DNA of 64,000 bases from JBIQKZ01 sp044464765 (lineage in GTDB: Bacteria > Pseudomonadota > Gammaproteobacteria > Burkholderiales > Burkholderiaceae_B), in contig JBIQKZ010000005.1 of assembly GCA_044464765.1 (NCBI GenBank), positions 1 to 64,000 on the forward strand, given 5' to 3'. Below are positions 32,976 through 42,120 of the stretch, piece by piece. Below the pieces are notes generated by a model that worked only from the letters and a program-made list of their open reading frames with translations, ran no database searches and was not told the DNA's origin. A program made the position numbers and the translations under genes. Position 1 is the first letter of the stretch; each line of letters opens with the position of its first letter.

Positions 32976-34753
32976 GACGGCTCGCCCAGGTAAGCTGCTT
33001 GCACCGAGGGGTTCTTGCGGACGTCGGCCGGCAGGCCTTCAGTGAGTTTGGTGCCAAAGTTCATGACGACCAAGCGATCGACCAGCTTCATTACAAAGTC
33101 CATGTCATGTTCAACGATCAGAATGGTGACGCCGTCCTGGCGAAGGGCGTGCAGCAATTCCCGCAGCGACGCCTTTTCGGTATGCCTTAGCCCGGCGGCG
33201 GGTTCGTCCAGTATCAGCAGTATGGGGTCGGCGGCAAGCGCGCGGGCGATCTCCAGGATCCGCTGAGTTCCCAGAGGCAGGTTGCCGGCTAGTTGCATGG
33301 CGTGCGGGGCCAGCCCGGTGCGCTCCAGTTGGCGCCAGGCCTCGGCCAGCAGCCTGGCTTCTTCCCTGCGGTCCAGACGAAGGGCGGCCTGCACCAGACC
33401 GGTGCTCGATCGCGTGTTCAGGCCAAGCGCCACATTGTCCAGGACGGTCATGTTGGGCCGCAGCTTTACATGCTGGAAGGTGCGCGCAATGCCGAGCCCG
33501 GCGGTCTTTCGCAGGCCTAGCCGGGTGATGTCTCGGTCCATGAACTGAATGGAACCCGAACTTAGGGGCAGGGTGCCGGTAAGAAGATTGAATAATGTGG
33601 ATTTGCCCGCGCCATTTGGACCGATCAACCCCAGGATTTCACCGGCGTTGACGTTGAAGCTGATGTCATTGACGGCCGTCAGCGATCCGAACCGTTTGGT
33701 TGCGTTCTTGCAGGCCAGTATTGGCGAGCCGGGCTCGGGGAGACGGCGTTTCTGCAGCGGCTCTATGGAGTGTGCGGTCTCGCGCTGGACGATGGGCTCG
33801 GCTTTGGGGAGCCAGCGCGACAGGCGATGCATGATTCCGCCACGAGCGCGATGAATCAGCAGGATGAACAGAATGCTGAACACGATGTTCTGCAACTGGC
33901 CCGCGTTGCTGGGCAGGAGCTGCAATAGATCCTGTATATAGTTCTTCAGCCCAAACACCAGCGTTGAACCCACCACGGAGCCAAACAGGTGGCCTATGCC
34001 GCCGCTGACCGCCATGATGACGTATTCGATGCTGCTGTTCAGGTCGAATGGCGTAGGGCTGACGAAGCGGTTCTTGTGTGCATAAAGCCAGCCTGCAACG
34101 GCGGCGAACAGGGAGGCGAGCACGAAAAGGGCCAAGCGCAGCCGGTAGGCGTCGGCGCCGACGCTTGCCAGTAGAACCGGCCCGCCGCGCAGGCTCCGGA
34201 TGGCGCGCCCGGGCCGGGAGTCGAGCAGGTTGTAGCTTAGCCAGATCGCCAGCGCCAGCGACAGCCAGATCAGGTAGTAAATGGCTGCGGGGTCGATGAG
34301 CGAGAGCGCGCCCAGATGCAATGGCGGTATGCCCGAGATCCCGGTGTGTTTGCCCAAGGCTTCAATGCTGCCGAATATCAGCGGTATGGAAATTCCCCAG
34401 GCGATTGTGCTGATCGGCAAGAAGTGTCCGCCCAGGCGCAGGGTGAGAGCGCCAATAATTAGCGCCGTACCGGCGCAAAGGGCAAGTGCAAGCAACAGGC
34501 CCAGCCAGGGCGAGGCGCTGTAGGCCGTGGTTATCCAGGCGCTGGTATAAGCCGCGATGCCAACGAAAGCGGCCTGGCCGAATGACATGGCGCCACCCAG
34601 GCCGGTCAAGAGCACAAGGCCCAGCGCGACAAGGGCGCCGATGCCGATGTCATTCAATAAGGATACGGAGAAGCGGCCCAGCACCGCAGGCGCCAGAAGA
34701 ACGACGAGGGCGACGATCGCCAGGCTGGATCGCCGTGCGTGATGCTTATTCAT
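32972..34753 (-). CDS. LivM-LivG fusion: permease plus ATPase (system 2)
   Basis: This 593-residue protein joins two transporter subunits. Residues 1 to about 300 form a LivM permease with repeated membrane segments and MAVSGGIGHLFGSVVG near 240. A linker of about 40 residues follows. The C-terminal ATPase has GPNGAGKSTLFNLL near 380, NLPLGTQRILEIARAL near 500 and ILLILDEPAAGL. The frame is open throughout, so this is a true fusion, not a missed stop. Such fusions occur in other proteobacterial Liv systems. TAATG coupling links it to livH. Confidence 0.93.
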   Translation of the reverse strand: MNKHHARRSSLAIVALVVLLAPAVLGRFSVSLLNDIGIGALVALGLVLLTGLGGAMSFGQAAFVGIAAYTSAWITTAYSASPWLGLLLALALCAGTALIIGALTLRLGGHFLPISTIAWGISIPLIFGSIEALGKHTGISGIPPLHLGALSLIDPAAIYYLIWLSLALAIWLSYNLLDSRPGRAIRSLRGGPVLLASVGADAYRLRLALFVLASLFAAVAGWLYAHKNRFVSPTPFDLNSSIEYVIMAVSGGIGHLFGSVVGSTLVFGLKNYIQDLLQLLPSNAGQLQNIVFSILFILLIHRARGGIMHRLSRWLPKAEPIVQRETAHSIEPLQKRRLPEPGSPILACKNATKRFGSLTAVNDISFNVNAGEILGLIGPNGAGKSTLFNLLTGTLPLSSGSIQFMDRDITRLGLRKTAGLGIARTFQHVKLRPNMTVLDNVALGLNTRSSTGLVQAALRLDRREEARLLAEAWRQLERTGLAPHAMQLAGNLPLGTQRILEIARALAADPILLILDEPAAGLRHTEKASLRELLHALRQDGVTILIVEHDMDFVMKLVDRLVVMNFGTKLTEGLPADVRKNPSVQAAYLGEPS

Positions 34754-35802
34754 TAATCCAGCTCCTCGGTTTCTTCGCTGGTTGTCTTGGAAAAGGCGGA
34801 TCGCACGATCAGGACGGGGATCAGCAGCGAGAAGACGATGACGTCTTTCATTGAGCCCGCCCAGAACGATGAGAAGCTTTCCATCAAGCCGACGGCAACG
34901 GCGCCGACGGCCGTGAGCGGATAACTGACCAGGCCGCCGATCGTGGCTGCGACAAATGCCTTCAGGCCAAGAATGAGGCCGGAGTCAAAATAGACGGTGA
35001 TGACGGGGGCGATGAGTACCCCGATGACGCCTGCGAGGAGGGATGCCGCGCTATAGGCAACCAGTGATGCTGTTCCGGGCCGGATGGCAACCAGCCTGGC
35101 GCCGGTGCGGTTGATGGCCGTGGCGCGCAGCGCCTTGCCGGTGAGCGTGCGCTCGAAAAGCAGATAGAACAGTGCGCAAAGCACGATGGACGTGCCCATC
35201 ATCAGCAGTGTCTGTGCGCTGATGACGAAGCCATTGATGTCGACCGATCCCGCGATCAGCGGCTCGGTGCGGGAGCCTTCCGGTCCGAAGAACAATAGGC
35301 CAAGCCCTGACAACAGGAAATGCAGGGCCAGGGCAACCATGAAAAGCGCCAGCACCGACGCGTCGGCGATAGGCTGCAGGGCAACGCGGGCGACAAGGGG
35401 CGCGATCGGCATGACCAGCGCGATGGACAACAGGGCGGCTACCGCCGTGGGCAGCGCTTGGCCGGCAAGAAACCATGCCGCAGCACAGGGTATGGCGGGA
35501 AGGACAATCCATAAACCCAGCACGCGGGGTATTCGCGAAGTCTTCTGCTTCTTGACCAGGTGCGTGCCTTCGACGACCACGGCCACAACGGTCAACACCG
35601 CCACGAGCCAGACGGTTGGCGGCATTTGCCCTGCCTCCAGCGCGGCCATGGTAAGGGCGGCAAACGCCGCGACATCGCCAAACGGGATGAACACGACCCG
35701 TGTTACACAGAAGATCATGACCAGCCCGAGCCCGGCCAGCAGATAAACGGCACTGTTGGCTAGCCCGTCAATGACCAGGATGCTTGCGATATCCCAACTC
35801 AT
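34753..35802 (-). CDS. livH: Liv-type ABC transporter permease LivH (system 2)
   Basis: This 349-residue permease is longer than system 1 LivH because of extra membrane segments at about residues 60-150. FIPFGDVAAFAALTMAAL near 40 replaces the usual NLAHG block, and VAATIGGLVSYPLTAVGAV is the conserved late motif. It lies 36 bases after the binding-protein gene. Confidence 0.9.
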   Translation of the reverse strand: MSWDIASILVIDGLANSAVYLLAGLGLVMIFCVTRVVFIPFGDVAAFAALTMAALEAGQMPPTVWLVAVLTVVAVVVEGTHLVKKQKTSRIPRVLGLWIVLPAIPCAAAWFLAGQALPTAVAALLSIALVMPIAPLVARVALQPIADASVLALFMVALALHFLLSGLGLLFFGPEGSRTEPLIAGSVDINGFVISAQTLLMMGTSIVLCALFYLLFERTLTGKALRATAINRTGARLVAIRPGTASLVAYSAASLLAGVIGVLIAPVITVYFDSGLILGLKAFVAATIGGLVSYPLTAVGAVAVGLMESFSSFWAGSMKDVIVFSLLIPVLIVRSAFSKTTSEETEELD

Positions 35803-35838
35803 GGTTGCCCTTTGCTACGTGGAAGAGGTATGTGAGGA

Positions 35839-36987
35839 TTAGGGAGCCAGCTTCCAGTCGCCGTTTTCCATCTCGACGATGACGCGCGAGCGTTCGTCCA
35901 CACCGTAAATCTGGCCGGGTTTGAAGTTATAGACTCCATGGGCGCCCACTAGCTCGGTTGTGGAGGCCAGGGCGTCGCGTAACGCCGACTTGAACTCAGG
36001 GGAGCCGGGCTCGGCTTTCTTGGCCGCGCGGGCCGCAGCGTCGGCAAACAATAGCCATGCATCGTAGGCATAGGCCGAATAGGCGTCCGTGGCCGGTGCA
36101 TTATTGGCTTTTTGGTAGGCTGCCTGGAACGCCAGGGCTTGTTCACGCACGGGGTTGTCCGCCGGGAGTTGGTCCGCCACGATGACGGGACCAGTCGGGG
36201 CCAACATGCCTTCGATGGAGTCGCCGGCCACGCGTACAAACTCGGTGTTGATCAGGGCGTGTGTGCCGTATATGCCGCCTGTGTAGCCGCGCTCTTTCAG
36301 GGCGCGATAGGGCAACGCGCCGGCAGAGCCGGCGGTGCCGGTTACGACGGCATCTGGCTTGGCTGCAATGACCTTCAGGATCTGGCCCGTCACCGAGGAA
36401 TCGGCGCGCGCATAACGTTCATTCGTAACGACTTCCAGGCCTTCTTCTTTCGCGCGGCGATTAAGCACCGAGTACATCAGGTCGCCCCAGGCGTCGGAGA
36501 ACCCGACATACCCAATGGTTTTGACGCCATTGCGTTTCATGCGCTCCAGGATGGCATCCGCCATCAGCTCTGTGGGCTGGATGACGGAAAACGTCCAGGC
36601 CGCTTGTTCCGGCTTGAGGAAGATGGGATTCATGGCGATGTGCGGGGTGTTCGTTTCCAGGGCGACAGCCGCGATCGCCATGGAGGTGGGGACGCCGGCG
36701 CCGCCGATCAAGACGTCAACCTTGTCTTCTTCGATCAGCTTGCGCGCGTTCCGGGCGGCTGTCGATGGGTTGGAGGTGTCGTCGAGCACAATCAATTCAA
36801 TGGCATGGTCGCCGGCGGTGGGTTTGGCGGCGGCAACGGCCTTCATGCCCAGGGAGTACGGCACGCCTTGCGCAGCGGTATGACCTGAAAGCGAAGTAAT
36901 AAAGCCCACCTTCAAGTCGGCGGCACTGGTGTTGGCGGCCATGCCGAAGCATAGTGCCAACGCGCTTAGAAAATGCATTTTCCTCAT
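35839..36987 (-). CDS. livK: Liv-type substrate-binding protein (system 2)
   Basis: This 382-residue periplasmic protein has a signal peptide ending NTSAADL, then LKVGFITSLSGHTAAQGVPY. The lobes show LIVLDDTSNPSTAARNARK and VLIGGAGVPTSMAIA. ATG 36987 is chosen because GGAG lies 6-9 bases ahead; 31 upstream codons in frame have no signal character. It is divergent from the LysR gene at 37213, which probably controls it. Confidence 0.92.
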   Translation of the reverse strand: MRKMHFLSALALCFGMAANTSAADLKVGFITSLSGHTAAQGVPYSLGMKAVAAAKPTAGDHAIELIVLDDTSNPSTAARNARKLIEEDKVDVLIGGAGVPTSMAIAAVALETNTPHIAMNPIFLKPEQAAWTFSVIQPTELMADAILERMKRNGVKTIGYVGFSDAWGDLMYSVLNRRAKEEGLEVVTNERYARADSSVTGQILKVIAAKPDAVVTGTAGSAGALPYRALKERGYTGGIYGTHALINTEFVRVAGDSIEGMLAPTGPVIVADQLPADNPVREQALAFQAAYQKANNAPATDAYSAYAYDAWLLFADAAARAAKKAEPGSPEFKSALRDALASTTELVGAHGVYNFKPGQIYGVDERSRVIVEMENGDWKLAP

Positions 36988-37120
36988 GGTTATCTCCAGG
37001 TGGTTGTGTCTTGGATCACGCATGACCCTGTTGTTCTGTTCATTTATGCGACGGCCACCGCAAGTTAGGCGGCGTAGCAAATGTTAGGAGTCGCGGCGGC
37101 GTACCGTCAAAGGACGATCT

Positions 37121-37146
37121 GTTATCCGTCCATAACGTCTTGTTAT
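37121..37146. promoter_or_regulatory. candidate LysR-type operator
   Basis: Three alternating half-sites, GTTAT-N6-ATAAC-N5-GTTAT, span 37121-37146 in the 225-base gap between livK (minus) and the LysR gene (plus). The ATAAC-N5-GTTAT part is a perfect dyad with the 15-base size common for LysR boxes. It ends 67 bases before the regulator's start. Confidence 0.5.
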
Positions 37147-37212
37147 GCGGATGCAAGCGCCGGCCTGGGGAGGGTCGGCGCATATAATCGACGGGGTGCA
37201 TAGGAGGCCGAG

Positions 37213-38163
37213 ATGACGTTGACGCAGTTAAAGTATTTGGTGGCGATTGTTGAGCAGGGATTCAATATCACGCGGGCGGCGGCCGTCTTGCACACGTCGC
37301 AGCCCGGCATCAGCCGTCAGATCAGGTTGATGGAGGAAGAGCTGGGGATCACCATGCTCTCGCGCAATAGCGGCCGCATTGTGGGGCTGACTGAAGAAGG
37401 TATTCGCGTTGCGATGTCGGCCAAGCGGATTGTCAACGAGATGACGAGCCTGAAGCTGATGGGTGAAGAATTCCTCCAGCAAGAAACCGGCAGGCTGAGC
37501 ATTGTGACTTTGCATTCCTTCGCTTTGTCGACGCTGACTGAAGCCATTGTCATGGTCCGCACGCGCTATCCCGAGGTGACCATCGATGTGCAGCATGCAT
37601 CCGCCAGCCAATGCTTTGAAATGATGCGCGCCGGCGGTATCGACTTGGGGATTACCATCGAGGAACCGCCGGCCAACCACGGCTTGGCGTCGCTGCCTTT
37701 AGGGTCGGTGCCGCGCGTCTTGATTGTGCCCAAAGGCCATCCGCTGATCGGGCGCGATTCCATTGGCCTGGATGATATTGCGTCGTATCCACTGATCTTT
37801 CATCGCTCGTTGGCCAGTAGCGGCTGGGCGGTAGCCCGGACATTCAAGAAGCAGGGAATTGAATTGAAGCCCACGATCGAAGCGATGGATGCAAGCGTGA
37901 TCAAGGCGTACGTGGAGCATGGCGCCGGTATCGCCATCATTTCAGGCGCCGCATACGACCCCAAGAGGGATCCGGGCTTATGTGCTTTGGATCTTAGCCA
38001 TATTATCGAACCCAGCCATATTTCCGCCGTGCTCGACCCATTTCGCTATATGCGAGGCTATGTCTATGAGTTTATTGAAATGCTCGCGCCCGAATGGACC
38101 AAACGGAATGTGGATGAGGCGATTCGGGATATTGTTTCAGCCACCAGCTATCCAAAAGCATAG
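37213..38163 (+). CDS. CysB-like LysR-family regulator
   Basis: This 316-residue regulator has a winged HTH at residues 1-60 (MTLTQLKYLVAIVEQGFNIT, then LHTSQPGISRQIRLMEEELG) and an effector-binding domain with VQHASASQCFEMMRAGGIDL near 130. The long HTH-following region and the Tyr-rich C-terminus resemble the CysB/Cbl subgroup. It is divergent from transporter system 2 and is the only complete regulator near the 20-37 kb catabolic genes. It is therefore the best candidate to control them, probably with a pathway intermediate as effector. Confidence 0.92.
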   Translation: MTLTQLKYLVAIVEQGFNITRAAAVLHTSQPGISRQIRLMEEELGITMLSRNSGRIVGLTEEGIRVAMSAKRIVNEMTSLKLMGEEFLQQETGRLSIVTLHSFALSTLTEAIVMVRTRYPEVTIDVQHASASQCFEMMRAGGIDLGITIEEPPANHGLASLPLGSVPRVLIVPKGHPLIGRDSIGLDDIASYPLIFHRSLASSGWAVARTFKKQGIELKPTIEAMDASVIKAYVEHGAGIAIISGAAYDPKRDPGLCALDLSHIIEPSHISAVLDPFRYMRGYVYEFIEMLAPEWTKRNVDEAIRDIVSATSYPKA

Positions 38164-38207
38164 TTGGACGTGATCGCCCAGAGATTCCATCCACCGTACC
38201 CATTGCC

Positions 38208-39458
38208 TTGAACACCACCACGACCTCCGCTGCGCAAACGCCGATGGCGTTGGCCAAACACTTGAAACGATACCGCTCGGTGCTGGCCGTTCGCAACGAG
38301 GGCAGCACGGCGGGCGCGGCGCGGGTTCTGCCCTTGTCGCAATCCGCCATTGCCCGCGCCATCCGCGAGCTCGAGACCGATCTTGGCGTGGCGCTTTTCG
38401 AGCGTGGCGCCCGTGGCATGTTGCCCACAGCCGTGTGCGACCTGTTGGCCTACCGCGCGCGGCGCGCCCTGGATCAACTGGCGCGGGCCGAAGCCGAGGT
38501 GCAGGCCATAGCGGGCGATGAAGCGGCCTTGCCGCCGGGCCGGTTCGCGGGTCGTTGCGCCTACCGGCATCTTGCCGTTTATATTGCGTTTTGCGAGACG
38601 CGTGCCGAGGCGCCGGCGGCTGCGCGCCTGGGGGTGAGCCAGCCGGCCGTCAATCAAACCTTGCGTCAGTTGGAAGATATGGTGGGCGCCAGGCTGTTCT
38701 TGCGTTCGGCCCGGGGTTTGCGGCTGACGGAGGCCGGTGAAATGGTGCTGTTGCGCGCCAAGCTGGCGCTTAGCGAGTTTCGTCATGCCGAAGAGGATCT
38801 TGCGGCGTTTCAAGGGCGCATGCGGGGCCGGATCGTGATTGGGTCGTTGCCGTTGTCGGCCGGGGTGCTGGTGCCACGTGCGGTGGACCGGGTGCTGGCC
38901 CGGCACAAAGACGTGCAGGTAACGATTGTGGATGGTACGTATGAATCGCTGATGAGCCAGCTTGTTCACGCGGATATCGATGTCATTGTCGGCGCTCTTC
39001 GGCCAGGGCCTACACCGCCGGACGTGGTGCGCGAGCCTTTATTCGAGGACACGCTGTCGGTGGTCGTACGCCATGGCCATCCTTTGGTGGGGGCCAAGCG
39101 GGGCGGCTTGGGGGAATTGGTCGATGAAACATGGATCGCCCCTTTGCGCGGCACCCCGGCCCGCGAGGCTTTCGAGCGGGCATTTCTGGCGGCCGGCGTC
39201 AGCCCGCCCCGGGTGTCGCTGGAGGTCAATAGCGCGGTGGTCCTGCAAGCCTTGCTTTTGGATAGCGATCGCCTGGCTTTGCTGTCGCGCAGGCAGATTA
39301 TCCGGGGGATATCGGCCGGGCTGCTTAGCGTACTGCCGGTGGATGTTCAGGAAACCCGTCGGGAAATCGGCCTGACTCTGCGCGCTGACGGCGACCTTGG
39401 CGCCAGCATGAAAAGCTTCATCGAGGAAATCCATCGGCTGGCGGATGCGCAGGATTAG
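38208..39458 (+). CDS. LysR-type regulator with two tandem HTH domains
   Basis: At about 416 residues, the protein is some 110 residues longer than ordinary LysR regulators. The extra length is a second DNA-binding domain. HTH 1 covers about residues 18-90 (GAARVLPLSQSAIARAIREL, LFERGARGMLPT). HTH 2 covers about 115-190 (AARLGVSQPAVNQTLRQLED, LFLRSARGLRLTEAG). The LysR effector domain fills 205-410. TTG 38208 is the likely start; ATG 38244 would also keep both domains. It lies directly upstream of galBCD and is probably their regulator. Confidence 0.88.
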   Translation: MNTTTTSAAQTPMALAKHLKRYRSVLAVRNEGSTAGAARVLPLSQSAIARAIRELETDLGVALFERGARGMLPTAVCDLLAYRARRALDQLARAEAEVQAIAGDEAALPPGRFAGRCAYRHLAVYIAFCETRAEAPAAARLGVSQPAVNQTLRQLEDMVGARLFLRSARGLRLTEAGEMVLLRAKLALSEFRHAEEDLAAFQGRMRGRIVIGSLPLSAGVLVPRAVDRVLARHKDVQVTIVDGTYESLMSQLVHADIDVIVGALRPGPTPPDVVREPLFEDTLSVVVRHGHPLVGAKRGGLGELVDETWIAPLRGTPAREAFERAFLAAGVSPPRVSLEVNSAVVLQALLLDSDRLALLSRRQIIRGISAGLLSVLPVDVQETRREIGLTLRADGDLGASMKSFIEEIHRLADAQD

Positions 39459-39502
39459 CGATATAAGCAAAACGACTAGCTAAGCAGCGAAGGTCACTGG
39501 AT

Positions 39503-39535
39503 ATGCCTAGGTGTTTTTGTCACACTGACAGGCAT
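39503..39535. promoter_or_regulatory. possible operator upstream of galB
   Basis: ATGCCT (39503-39508) and AGGCAT (39530-39535) form a spaced dyad 32 bases before the galB start in the 108-base gap after the double-HTH regulator. The evidence is limited to symmetry and position. Confidence 0.3.
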
Positions 39536-39566
39536 CCATTTCAATTTCCAGTAAAGGGTTAGGGTC

Positions 39567-40313
39567 ATGAATGCATCCACCGAATCCAATTCGCTTGCGG
39601 GCCTGGTTGTCAGCGCTCATTCGGCCGACTTTGTATGGCGCGCGGGCGGCGCGATTGCCAGTCACGTCAAGCAGGGCTATCGCATGAAAATTGTGTGCCT
39701 GTCATTTGGCGAGCGCGGGGAGTCGGCCAAGTTGTGGCGCAAAGGCGAAATGACGCTGGAGAAGGTCAAGGAAGCGCGCCGTGAAGAGGCCCAACAAGCG
39801 GCCGACGTCTTGGGCGCCGAAATTGAATTCTTCGATTTGGGCGATTACCCCATGCGGGTCAGCGACGAGGCCTTGTTCCGTTTGGTGGACGTGTATCGCG
39901 ATGTGCAGCCGGCTTTTGTGCTTAGCCATTCCGACAAGGACCCCTACAATTTCGACCACCCCTTGGCCATGCACGTGGCGCAGGAAGCCCGCATTATTGC
40001 GCAGGCGGAAGGCCACAATCCCGGGCAAAAGGTGGTGGGGGCGCCGCCCGTGTATGCGTTCGAGCCGCATCAAACCGAGCAGTGCGGCTGGATCCCCAAC
40101 ACCTTCCTGGATATTACCGATGTCTGGGATGTCAAACGCAAAGCCATCGAATGCATGGCGGGCCAGGAACACCTGTGGGACTACTACACGCGGGTGGCGT
40201 TGCAGCGCGGGGTGCAGGCCAAGCGCAATATCGGCATTACCGCCAAGCGCTCGATCGAGTACGCCGAGGGCTATATGCGTCTTACGCCGTCCGTGGTGGG
40301 AGACCTGTCATGA
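39567..40313 (+). CDS. galB: 4-oxalomesaconate hydratase, GalB type (PIG-L fold)
   Basis: This 248-residue protein of the zinc-dependent PIG-L/LmbE deacetylase fold has been recruited to hydrate 4-oxalomesaconate (or its keto form) to 4-carboxy-4-hydroxy-2-oxoadipate. The metal-site start VVSAHSADFVWRAGGAI replaces the usual AHPDD of deacetylases, as in GalB. LSHSDKDPYNFDHPLAMHVA near residue 115 carries the second His cluster. The context with galC and galD makes the role strong. It overlaps galC by 4 bases. Confidence 0.92.
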   Translation: MNASTESNSLAGLVVSAHSADFVWRAGGAIASHVKQGYRMKIVCLSFGERGESAKLWRKGEMTLEKVKEARREEAQQAADVLGAEIEFFDLGDYPMRVSDEALFRLVDVYRDVQPAFVLSHSDKDPYNFDHPLAMHVAQEARIIAQAEGHNPGQKVVGAPPVYAFEPHQTEQCGWIPNTFLDITDVWDVKRKAIECMAGQEHLWDYYTRVALQRGVQAKRNIGITAKRSIEYAEGYMRLTPSVVGDLS

Positions 40314-41005
40314 TCCGGGGCGTGGTGGTTCGCAATGTGAATCGCGCCGACGCGGCGGATATCGCTGTTTTGCAGAAGGCCGGCTCGGCCACGGTGCACG
40401 AGGCGCAAAGCCGCCTGGGCCTGATGGCGACTTATATGCGGCCCATCTGGAGCGGCGCGTCTATCGCGGGTTCGGCCATTACGGTGTTGGCGCCGCCGGC
40501 CGACAACTGGATGCTGCATGTGGCCATCGAGCAATGTCGTGAAGGCGATGTGCTGGTGGTGGCGCCCACGTCGCCCTGCACGGATGGTTATTTTGGCGAT
40601 TTGCTGGCTACGTCGCTGATGAAGCGGGGTGTGCGCGGGCTGGTCATCGATGCGGGCTGCCGCGATGTGCTTACCTTGAAGGAGATGGGTTTCCCGGTGT
40701 GGTCGCGTGCGATTTCGGCGCAAGGCACAGTGAAGGAAACCCTGGGTTCGGTGAATGTGCCGGTGGTCTGCGCACAGCAAATGGTGAACCCGGGCGATGT
40801 GGTGGTGGCGGACGACGACGGCGTTGTGGTGGTGCCGGTGGCCACGGTTGCCCGCGTGGCGGTGGCCGCCCAGGCTCGTCTGGACAAGGAAGCAGTTACC
40901 CGCTCGGCCCTGGCCGATGGTGTCCTGGGGCTGGACTACTACAAGATGCGTGAACGCCTTCAGGAAAAAGGCCTGCGCTACGTGGATACGCTGGACGATA
41001 TCTAA
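40310..41005 (+). CDS. galC: 4-carboxy-4-hydroxy-2-oxoadipate aldolase (RraA fold)
   Basis: This 231-residue class II aldolase of the RraA-like family (GalC/LigK/ProA) splits 4-carboxy-4-hydroxy-2-oxoadipate into pyruvate and oxaloacetate. Also visible are TVHEAQSRLGLM near residue 28, GDLLATSLMKRGVRGLVIDA near 95 with the conserved GxxxA..R and GCRD metal-binding region just after, and VNPGDVVVADDDGVVVVP near 160. ATG 40310 overlaps the galB stop. The frame can be extended upstream to 40082, but only through galB. Confidence 0.94.
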   Translation: MIRGVVVRNVNRADAADIAVLQKAGSATVHEAQSRLGLMATYMRPIWSGASIAGSAITVLAPPADNWMLHVAIEQCREGDVLVVAPTSPCTDGYFGDLLATSLMKRGVRGLVIDAGCRDVLTLKEMGFPVWSRAISAQGTVKETLGSVNVPVVCAQQMVNPGDVVVADDDGVVVVPVATVARVAVAAQARLDKEAVTRSALADGVLGLDYYKMRERLQEKGLRYVDTLDDI

Positions 41006-41019
41006 AAAGGGGTTTTGCC

Positions 41020-42108
41020 ATGCAAACAGCCATACCCTGCGTTTTGATGCGCGGCGGCACGTCCAAGGGGGCGTTTTTCCACGCCAAGGATCTCCCCGCC
41101 GATTCTGCCTTGCGTGATCAGGTGCTGCTGGCGGTGATGGGGTCGCCCGATGTTCGGCAGATTGATGGCATTGGCGGGGCCGACCCCTTGACCAGCAAGG
41201 TGGCCATTGTGTCGCCATCGACGCGGCCGGACGCCGCCGTCGATTATCTGTTCGCTCAGGTGATGGTGGACGAGGCGCGCGTGGATTACGGCCAGAATTG
41301 CGGCAACATGTTGGCTGGGGTGGGGCCGTTTGCGATACAGGCCGGGCTGGTTCCAAATGCCGGCGACATCACACGCGTTGCCATCCACATGGTCAATACC
41401 GGCCAGATTGCCATTGCGTCGGTGTCGACGGAGGGCGGCCAGGTCAATTACGAAGGCGGGCAGCGTATCGACGGCGTGCCGGGCACGGCAGCCGCCATCC
41501 CCATCGAATTCAAGGACACGGCGGGCTCAAGTTGCGGCGCCTTGCTGCCTACCGGCAATCTGCGCGACGTGTTCAATGGCGTCGAGGCCACCTGCATCGA
41601 CAATGGCATGCCTTTGGTGGTGATGCGTGCTGACGACCTGGGCTGCACGGGGAAGGAAACGCGGGCCGAGCTTGACGCCGACACTGAGCTGAAGGCCCGG
41701 ATCGAGGCCATACGGCTGCAGGCCGGGCCGCGCATGAATCTGGGCGACGTCGCCGCCCGCACCGTGCCCAAGATGTGCCTGGTGTCCGCCTCGCACAACG
41801 GCTATGCCATCAACACGCGCACCTTCATTCCTCACCGCTGTCATGCCAGCATCGGTGTTCTGGGGGCGGTCAGCGTGGCCACGGCGGTGGCCTTGCCCGG
41901 AACGGTGTGCGACGGCCTTGGGGTGATGCCGGCCGGAAATCAACCTGCATTGGCCATCGGCCATCCAAGCGGTGAAATGACGGTGCAAATGAATCTGGCT
42001 CGGGATGAGCAGGGCGTTTCGGTGGCAAGCGCCGCGCTGGTGCGTACCGCGCGCCGGTTGTTCGATGGTAATGTCTATATTCCCGCCCGAATCTGGGCAC
42101 ATAAATAA
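41020..42108 (+). CDS. galD: 4-oxalomesaconate tautomerase, PrpF family
   Basis: This 362-residue isomerase of the diaminopimelate-epimerase-like PrpF family has CVLMRGGTSKGAFFHAKDL at the start, DGIGGADPLTSKVAIV near 48 and YGQNCGNMLAGVGPFAI near 90 with the catalytic Cys. It interconverts keto and enol forms of 4-oxalomesaconate so that GalB can act. It is the third gene of galBCD, with 14 bases from galC. A paralogue sits at 61232. Confidence 0.93.
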   Translation: MQTAIPCVLMRGGTSKGAFFHAKDLPADSALRDQVLLAVMGSPDVRQIDGIGGADPLTSKVAIVSPSTRPDAAVDYLFAQVMVDEARVDYGQNCGNMLAGVGPFAIQAGLVPNAGDITRVAIHMVNTGQIAIASVSTEGGQVNYEGGQRIDGVPGTAAAIPIEFKDTAGSSCGALLPTGNLRDVFNGVEATCIDNGMPLVVMRADDLGCTGKETRAELDADTELKARIEAIRLQAGPRMNLGDVAARTVPKMCLVSASHNGYAINTRTFIPHRCHASIGVLGAVSVATAVALPGTVCDGLGVMPAGNQPALAIGHPSGEMTVQMNLARDEQGVSVASAALVRTARRLFDGNVYIPARIWAHK

Positions 42109-42120
42109 CGGAGACAGACA

